A stretch of DNA of 5,764 nt from an uncultured Chthonomonas sp. (GTDB lineage Bacteria; Armatimonadota; Chthonomonadetes; Chthonomonadales; CAJBBX01): positions 1 through 5,764 of the forward strand of contig CAISOI010000671.1 in the NCBI GenBank assembly GCA_903886985.1. The letters run 5' to 3'. The notes beneath the pieces were generated by a model. The model saw only the letters and a list, made by a program, of their open reading frames with translations, was not told the origin of the DNA and made no database searches. The translations under genes were made by a program, and so were the position numbers. Positions 1 to 4,356 of this stretch are shown one piece after another (positions within the stretch are counted from its first letter, which is position 1; every line of letters starts with the position of its first letter).

Positions 1-478
1 CGAGTTTCTTGCCATTCACGGTGATATCCGGTTCGCCCAAAGATTCGGAGGATTTCATCATCCAGACTTTACCGATCTTCTGAAACGAGCCTTTGTATTT
101 TCGGAACATCTCGATGTTGGCCGTCTTGCCGTCTTGCCCCTTTGCCTTGACTTTGGCAGATTCGGAGAACTCGGTGGTAGCCAAATCGCCCTTTACAACA
201 AGCTTTGTAAACTTAACTTCTGCGGATTGAAAATCCATGATCGCCAAGTGCATTTTCAAGTTCTCTTCACACTGAGCGCGGTTCAACTTTTGACCCATCT
301 CAATGATCGTGACATCCGGGGCCATCATACTAAGGATCCCCTTCATGTCTTTCTTCTTGAGTGCCGCCACAACTTTCGTATACGAACTCTGAATTTGCTT
401 TTCGACATTATGATCAACCTGTCCCATCACTGGCGATGCCACTACAAGAACGGCAACAGCCATCATCCATTTACGCAC
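1..478 (-). CDS. Secreted NTF2-like/SnoaL-like protein, paralog A (3' end cut by window edge)
   Basis: The reading frame is open from a GTG at 476-478 to base 1, giving 159 codons without a stop. GTG is chosen because a strong Shine-Dalgarno AGGAGGA (484-490) lies 5 nt upstream and because the paralog starts at the same place (Val-Arg-Lys). Residues 1-20 form a Sec signal peptide: basic n-region RK, hydrophobic core AVAVLVVASPV, likely cleavage at VMG/Q. The mature part starts with a helix (SYTKVVAALKKKDMKGILSMM), followed by alternating strands ending in the F-Q-K-I-G-x-x-W motif. This is the usual layout of NTF2-like/SnoaL/DUF4440 domains. It aligns without gaps to the neighbour at 553-1050, so only about six or seven residues should be missing. 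NTF2-like folds serve many roles (small enzymes, binding proteins). No catalytic residue is recognisable here, so the function is unknown. Export to the periplasm or outside is inferred. Confidence 0.85.
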   Translation of the reverse strand, partial: MRKWMMAVAVLVVASPVMGQVDHNVEKQIQSSYTKVVAALKKKDMKGILSMMAPDVTIIEMGQKLNRAQCEENLKMHLAIMDFQSAEVKFTKLVVKGDLATTEFSESAKVKAKGQDGKTANIEMFRKYKGSFQKIGKVWMMKSSESLGEPDITVNGKKL

Positions 479-483
479 TAAGT

Positions 484-490
484 TCCTCCT
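484..490 (-). promoter_or_regulatory. Shine-Dalgarno of paralog A
   Basis: AGGAGGA on the minus strand is a near-perfect anti-16S complement, 5 nt before the GTG at 478. It fixes the non-ATG start of the downstream NTF2-like gene. Confidence 0.85.
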
Positions 491-514
491 GTTCGGGATA
501 TCGCTCAAAGATAA

Positions 515-542
515 ATAATACGATTGCTACAACTGCTGGCAA
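515..542 (-). promoter_or_regulatory. Putative sigma-70-type promoter of paralog A
   Basis: On the minus strand, TTGCCA (537-542, 5 of 6 to TTGACA) is separated by 16 nt from TATTAT (515-520, 5 of 6 to TATAAT). It lies in the 74-nt gap between the two paralogs and would give a 5' leader of about 30 nt. It suggests paralog A can be transcribed independently of paralog B. This is a consensus match by eye only. Confidence 0.5.
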
Positions 543-552
543 CCACAGACTT

Positions 553-1050
553 CTACGGCTGTTTGGGTAAGGTCGTCTTCTTGCCGTCCACTTTCATTTC
601 GGGCTGTCCGAGGGTTGTGCTGGCCTTCATCTTCCAGTCATTGCCTATTTTCTGAAACGTAGTTTTGTACTTGGATACCATCTCCGTCATGGAGACCTTG
701 CCGTCTGGACCTTTGATTTTCGACTTTGCGATTTCAGTGTATTCGGTATCGGCGATGTCGCGCTTTACAACTACTTTTGTAAATTTGACGGACATAGATT
801 CAAATTCCATCATGCCCAAACTCTGCTTTAACATCTGTTCAAATTGAGCACGATTCATAGTCTGGCCCATTTCGGTAGCGGTAGCATCCGGCGTCATCAT
901 ACTCATCACGGCTTTGACGTCCTTCTTCTTGAGTGCGGTGACAACCTTCTGATAGGATACCAAAAGTTCCTTCTCTGCCTTCTTATCTATTTGCCCAAAG
1001 ACTGGTAACGAAACAACTAAAAGTGCAACAGCTAGAATCGATTTACGCAC
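553..1050 (-). CDS. Secreted NTF2-like/SnoaL-like protein, paralog B
   Basis: This gene encodes 165 aa and ends with TAG at 553-555. The frame also extends upstream to an ATG at 1125. The GTG at 1048-1050 is preferred because it has GGAGAGGG 6 nt upstream, places a signal peptide at the very N-terminus, and matches the start of the neighbouring paralog. Residues 1-20 are a Sec signal: RK, then ILAVALLVVSLPV, with cleavage probably at VFG/Q. The mature domain opens with an amphipathic helix (SYQKVVTALKKKDVKAVMSM), continues through the segment EMGQxxNRAQ shared with paralog A, and ends with strands containing Y-K-T-T-F-Q-K-I-G-N-D-W-K-M. This helix-then-sheet pattern closing on a W-K-M strand is typical of the NTF2-like superfamily (DUF4440/SnoaL types). 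No active-site residues stand out. The protein could be a small enzyme or a ligand-binding or stress protein, and the specific role is unknown. Confidence 0.88.
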   Translation of the reverse strand: MRKSILAVALLVVSLPVFGQIDKKAEKELLVSYQKVVTALKKKDVKAVMSMMTPDATATEMGQTMNRAQFEQMLKQSLGMMEFESMSVKFTKVVVKRDIADTEYTEIAKSKIKGPDGKVSMTEMVSKYKTTFQKIGNDWKMKASTTLGQPEMKVDGKKTTLPKQP

Positions 1051-1056
1051 GGGAAA

Positions 1057-1064
1057 CCCTCTCC
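1057..1064 (-). promoter_or_regulatory. Shine-Dalgarno of paralog B
   Basis: GGAGAGGG on the minus strand ends 6 nt before the GTG at 1050. It supports this start over the upstream in-frame ATG at 1125, whose extra 25 residues would put charged and polar sequence ahead of the signal peptide. Confidence 0.65.
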
Positions 1065-1071
1065 AATCTGA

Positions 1072-1100
1072 ATGATAGTTTTCTAATGTAACATTATAAC
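1072..1100 (+). promoter_or_regulatory. Putative forward promoter of the amidohydrolase operon
   Basis: ATGATA (1072-1077, 4 of 6 to TTGACA) stands 17 nt before TATAAC (1095-1100, 5 of 6 to TATAAT). This is the best forward candidate I can find in the 179-bp divergent region. It shares the TTATAA core with the minus-strand -10, so the two promoters would overlap. It would give a leader of about 120 nt before the ATG at 1230. The match is modest. Confidence 0.3.
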
Positions 1101-1122
1101 GGATGACGACAATTAATGGCAT
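1093..1122 (-). promoter_or_regulatory. Putative promoter of paralog B
   Basis: On the minus strand there is an exact TATAAT (1093-1098). An ATGCCA (1117-1122, 4 of 6 to TTGACA) lies 18 nt upstream of it. Predicted transcription would begin near 1086, leaving a leader of roughly 35 nt before the GTG at 1050. The -10 is strong and the -35 is weak. An alternative pair is TTGTCG with a 16-nt spacer to TACATT slightly downstream. Confidence 0.45.
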
Positions 1123-1226
1123 CATCTCTCATTTTTTACATCGCCACACACTTGCTGTGCAAATGGGGTTTGATCACACTCATTAAGATGCCAGAAGGAA
1201 AAACGGTCATTGACAAGGAACCGTGA
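1116..1226 (+). other. Possible 36-codon leader ORF upstream of the amidohydrolase
   Basis: An ATG at 1116 opens a frame of 36 codons closed by TGA at 1224-1226. The product starts with a short hydrophobic stretch (SSLIFYIATHLL) and ends MPEGKTVIDKEP. It is in the same frame as the amidohydrolase, whose ATG lies 3 nt after the stop, and that gene's Shine-Dalgarno (AAGGAA, 1215-1220) sits within the last codons. A weak GGATGA lies 9 nt upstream of the ATG. I do not recognise the peptide. It could be a translated leader coupled to the next gene or a chance ORF, and chance is quite possible at this length. Confidence 0.2.
1215..1220 (+). promoter_or_regulatory. Shine-Dalgarno of the amidohydrolase gene
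   Basis: AAGGAA lies 9 nt before the ATG at 1230. An in-frame TGA at 1224-1226 excludes any upstream start in this frame, so 1230 is the earliest possible start. Confidence 0.6.
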
Positions 1227-1229
1227 TGT

Positions 1230-2144
1230 ATGGAACGAATTCTAAATCGTAGGGAATTCCTTGGAGCCGGTGTTAGTGCTACGTTAGCATTAAGCTTGAC
1301 ACCAATGGAGGTACCTCAACAAGCTATAATCGACATCCACCAACACACGCACTATGCTAGACGGAGTGATGGCAACCTCGTCGCACATCAGCGAACCATG
1401 GGAGTTACACGAACAGTATTACTTCCAGCAGGTTCTCAACTGGGTCTGGACGCAGAGTGTGGCGGAAATCAAACGGTGGTGGACCTTAGAAACGAGTTTC
1501 CAAGTGAGTTTGTGTTCTTTGCCAATGAAGTTCCAAACCTCGACATTGCTCGAACTGTAATCGAAAAGTACCTGAAGATCGGCGCCTGCGGGATCGGCGA
1601 ACAAAAATTTCCTATTGACTGCGATTCACCGGCAATCATCAAGATTGCTCAACTGGCGCAAGAGTATCAGGTGCCCATATTGCTCCATTTCCAACACAAC
1701 AAATACAATACCAACTTCCTGCGATTCCACCGAATATTGGAGCGATTTCCTAAAGTAAACTTTATCGGCCATGCACAGACATTCTGGGGAAATATCGATA
1801 AGAACCACGCTCAGGAAGTCCTCTATCCAAAAGGACCAGTAACTCCCGGTGGGTATACCGATAAACTTCTCTCGGATTACCCGAATATGTTTGCCGATCT
1901 GAGTGCTGGAAGTGCGCTGAATGCTCTCACTCGCGATAAGGATCATGCGCGTGAATTCCTGAAGAGACACAAATCTAAGGTGTTGTATGGCAGCGATTGC
2001 GACGACGCGATTGGAGACGGCAAAAAGTGCAGCGGCTCTGAATGCCTCCAGATTTTGCGCCAACTTATCACCAGTCGAAGTGCTCTCGAAGAGGCTCTTT
2101 CCGAAAATGCAAAACGTGTGATTCCTATGGACAGGAAAGCCTGA
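1230..2144 (+). CDS. Tat-signal amidohydrolase (Amidohydro_2/COG2159-type metal-dependent hydrolase)
   Basis: This gene encodes 304 aa and is complete. Residues 1-24 look like a short twin-arginine signal (N-R7-R8-E-F-L-G, then GVSATLALSL), so a folded, metal-loaded export is expected. The rest is a TIM-barrel amidohydrolase: strand 1 carries IDIHQH (H37, H39), further candidate ligands are E124 (GIGEQKF), H153 (PILLHFQH) and H181 (NFIGHAQ), and the final Asp is D256 in LYGSDCDD. Known relatives hydrolyse or decarboxylate small carbocyclic or aromatic acids and lactones, but the substrate here is not readable. The blocks IDKNH, YPKGPVTPGGYTDKLLSDYPN and DLSAGSALNAL mark a subgroup that I recall from PVC-type and related bacteria. 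Cysteines C257, C267 and C272 cluster at the last ligand. It is the first gene of a three-gene unit, and its TGA is 1 nt from the next ATG. Confidence 0.88.
   Translation: MERILNRREFLGAGVSATLALSLTPMEVPQQAIIDIHQHTHYARRSDGNLVAHQRTMGVTRTVLLPAGSQLGLDAECGGNQTVVDLRNEFPSEFVFFANEVPNLDIARTVIEKYLKIGACGIGEQKFPIDCDSPAIIKIAQLAQEYQVPILLHFQHNKYNTNFLRFHRILERFPKVNFIGHAQTFWGNIDKNHAQEVLYPKGPVTPGGYTDKLLSDYPNMFADLSAGSALNALTRDKDHAREFLKRHKSKVLYGSDCDDAIGDGKKCSGSECLQILRQLITSRSALEEALSENAKRVIPMDRKA
2133..2139 (+). promoter_or_regulatory. Shine-Dalgarno of the PSCyt2/PSD1 gene
   Basis: AGGAAAG sits within the last codons of the amidohydrolase gene, with its AGGA core 9 nt before the ATG at 2146. Together with the 1-nt gap between stop and start, this indicates translational coupling. 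Confidence 0.6.
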
Positions 2145-2145
2145 C

Positions 2146-4356
2146 ATGTTTCTACACGTCGGCGTCATGATTTCAGTCTTGTGTATGGCCAAAGTCCAAC
2201 CGGTTGCTTCACCGGACCAGACGCATTGGTCGTTCCGCAAGATTGTTCAGCCTTCCATTCCCATGCTCGGTTTACAGTTGCAAATTGACAATCCTGTGGA
2301 TGCATTCATCCTTAGTAGCCTTCGCAAAAAGGGAATCTCCCCTTCTCCGCGTGCTGACAAACGCACGCTCATCCGTCGTATCACTTATGATTTGACGGGT
2401 CTCCCCCCGGCTCCCAATGATGTTGAAGCATTTGTTTCTGATAACCGCCCCGATGCTTACAATCGAGTTGTTAGATCGCTTCTCGCCTCCAACCACTTTG
2501 GAGAGCGGTGGGGTCAGCACTGGCTGGATGTGGTTCGCTTTGGTGAATCAAATGGTTATGAGCATGATCTGGACCGGCCTCAGGCGTGGAGATATCGAGA
2601 TTGGGTTGTGCAAGCTCTGAATTCAGACATGAAATATGACGAGTTCATCCGAATGCAGGTCGCCGGTGATCTCATTGCGCCGGATAAGTTTGACAATCGC
2701 ATTGCGACGGGGTTTCTTCGAACGGGACCATTTCATATTACTGGTGGCAACCTCGATCCAAAAGAAATGCGACAGGAGTGGTTGACGGAAGCGGTCTCAG
2801 GGATAGGAACGGGAATTCTGGGACTAACCATTAATTGTGCGCGGTGCCACGATCACAAGTTTGATCCTATTGCCCAAAAGGACTATTACAGGCTGCAGGC
2901 ATTTCTATCGACAACTGCAAACGAAGAGGTGAAGTTCGCGCCCGTTTCAGAACGCAACGCTTACGACCTCGCGCTAAAGGCGGTTGCGGAAAAGAAAAAG
3001 CCTATTGAACAAAGAATAGCCGAAATTGAAAAACCTTACCGCGCCAAAATCCGCGAGATGAAAACCCGTATGCTTGCTCATGAGTATCAAGCGGCGCTTA
3101 AAGTCGATCCTGCCAAACGAACTCCTGAAGAAAAGCGTCTTGTCTCCGACGCGAGTCAGCAAGCAAGTATCTCCTGGGATGATGTCTACAATGCCTTGTC
3201 CGTGCAAGATCGAGAAACGCGAGCCGCCTTGCGACAACAACTGTTCGCGTTGGATAGAACCTTGCCAATACCACCCAAAGAGGCGGAGAGCGTTGGAAAT
3301 ACCCTACCTGAAAATACTCGTACACACTTGCTTGTGCGCGGGGATGTTCACAGCGAGGGCGCTGAAATTACGCAGGGATATCCGAAGTGTGTTGCAGCTT
3401 CAAGTACCAATGCAAACAGCGACAGTAATTTGACACGGTTGGACCTTGCAAACTGGTTGGTCTCCCGCTCAAACCCGCTGACATCTCGTGTGATCGTCAA
3501 CCGAGTATGGCATCATCTATTCGGTCGGGGAATCGTATCAACTCCCAATGACTTTGGTAAAAATGGCGCGCTTCCATCGCATCCAGAACTTCTTGACTGG
3601 CTCGCGGTAAATTTCACTGCCCCTCGAACAAGCGATAACGGGACTGAATGTGGAAACAGCCTCAAATCGCTTGTCTATATCATCGTGACTTCAAACACGT
3701 ATCAGCAATCAAGTGCCGTAAGATCAAATTGTACCAAGAGTGATCCTGACAACCTGATGTTACACAGGATGAACCGGAAACGGCTCGACTCTGAGGAACT
3801 AAGAGACTCCATTCTTACAGCTGTCGGAACCATCAATCTGAAACTGGGTGGTCCCTCTGTTCGAGTTCCGCTAGAGAAGGAGGTCTATGATACGATATTT
3901 ACGGAATACGAACCAGACAATCTTTGGGAGGTCACCCAAGACTCATCAGAATTCACGCGGCGAAGTCTCTATCTGATGCGTAAGCGAAATGTCCGTCTCC
4001 CATTAATGGCACTATTTGATCAACCCGACACGATGACTTCGTGTGCAGCACGAGGACAGTCCGTTCATTCCCTCCAAGCCTTGACACTCATTAACAGCGA
4101 CTTTATGCGAATACAAAGCAATCTCCTCGCGGAGCGTCTTTATAAAGATGTTCCAAAAGATGAAATGAAACGCATCACCAGACTGTTCAAACTCGCATTC
4201 GCCCGACCTCCGACAAATTCCGAATTACAAGCCACGTCTAAGTTTCTTACAAATCAGTCGAGACTCACTTTCAATAGTGGCCCCTCAAATCACAAAGCAT
4301 GGGCCGACTTATGCCTGGCTGCCATGAACATGAACGAGTTTTTATATGTCCGATAA
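2146..4356 (+). CDS. PSCyt2 (DUF1549) / PSD1 (DUF1553) protein with one CxxCH haem motif
   Basis: This gene encodes 736 aa, ending in TAA. A short Sec-like signal (residues 1-22, VGVMISVLCMA core, about PVAS/PDQ) leads into HWSF at 27-30. That is the usual entry to PSCyt2, so the N-terminal PSCyt1 cytochrome domain (PF07635) found in many relatives is absent. DUF1549 spans about 48-257: NPVDAFI, then R-x-x-Y-D-L-T-G-L-P-P, FGERWGQHWLD and C231-A-R-C234-H235-DHKFDPI, a c-type haem attachment motif. A charged helical linker (about 270-390) follows. DUF1553 runs from about 393 (THLLVRGD) through LANWLVSRSNPLTSRVIVNR, WHHLFGRGIV, FDQPD, S-C633-A-A-R and QALTLIN (645-650) to the terminal N-M-N-E-F-L-Y-V. 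The biochemical role of the family is unsettled. It is typically paired with DUF1501, as here. A periplasmic redox or haem protein is inferred. The start overlaps no other gene, and the 3' end overlaps the DUF1501 gene by 11 nt. Confidence 0.93.
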   Translation: MFLHVGVMISVLCMAKVQPVASPDQTHWSFRKIVQPSIPMLGLQLQIDNPVDAFILSSLRKKGISPSPRADKRTLIRRITYDLTGLPPAPNDVEAFVSDNRPDAYNRVVRSLLASNHFGERWGQHWLDVVRFGESNGYEHDLDRPQAWRYRDWVVQALNSDMKYDEFIRMQVAGDLIAPDKFDNRIATGFLRTGPFHITGGNLDPKEMRQEWLTEAVSGIGTGILGLTINCARCHDHKFDPIAQKDYYRLQAFLSTTANEEVKFAPVSERNAYDLALKAVAEKKKPIEQRIAEIEKPYRAKIREMKTRMLAHEYQAALKVDPAKRTPEEKRLVSDASQQASISWDDVYNALSVQDRETRAALRQQLFALDRTLPIPPKEAESVGNTLPENTRTHLLVRGDVHSEGAEITQGYPKCVAASSTNANSDSNLTRLDLANWLVSRSNPLTSRVIVNRVWHHLFGRGIVSTPNDFGKNGALPSHPELLDWLAVNFTAPRTSDNGTECGNSLKSLVYIIVTSNTYQQSSAVRSNCTKSDPDNLMLHRMNRKRLDSEELRDSILTAVGTINLKLGGPSVRVPLEKEVYDTIFTEYEPDNLWEVTQDSSEFTRRSLYLMRKRNVRLPLMALFDQPDTMTSCAARGQSVHSLQALTLINSDFMRIQSNLLAERLYKDVPKDEMKRITRLFKLAFARPPTNSELQATSKFLTNQSRLTFNSGPSNHKAWADLCLAAMNMNEFLYVR

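Noticed and set aside
134..481. Plus-strand ORF of 115 codons, and the overlapping plus-strand ORF 361-570
   Set aside because: Antisense to the NTF2-like paralog A, which has a signal peptide, Shine-Dalgarno and a homologous neighbour. The antisense products show no domain character.
1051..1125. N-terminal extension of paralog B to an ATG at 1125
   Set aside because: It would place 25 mostly polar residues ahead of a clear signal peptide, run over the predicted promoter, and lacks a ribosome site. The GTG at 1050 matches the paralog start.
1051..1229. Rho-independent terminator or riboswitch in the divergent intergenic region
   Set aside because: No GC-rich hairpin followed by a T run was found. 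The T run at 1132-1137 lacks a stem before it. Both flanking genes read outward, so a terminator is not expected.
1626..2240. Minus-strand ORF of 204 codons
   Set aside because: Antisense to the amidohydrolase and the start of PSD1, both with full family motifs. The translated product is rich in Cys, His and Trp with no recognisable domain.
2974..3433. Several overlapping ORFs on both strands (2974-3240 minus, 3098-3325 minus, 3074-3433 plus)
   Set aside because: Shadows of the helical linker region of the PSCyt2/PSD1 gene. The main frame is unbroken from DUF1549 to DUF1553, so there is no frameshift here.
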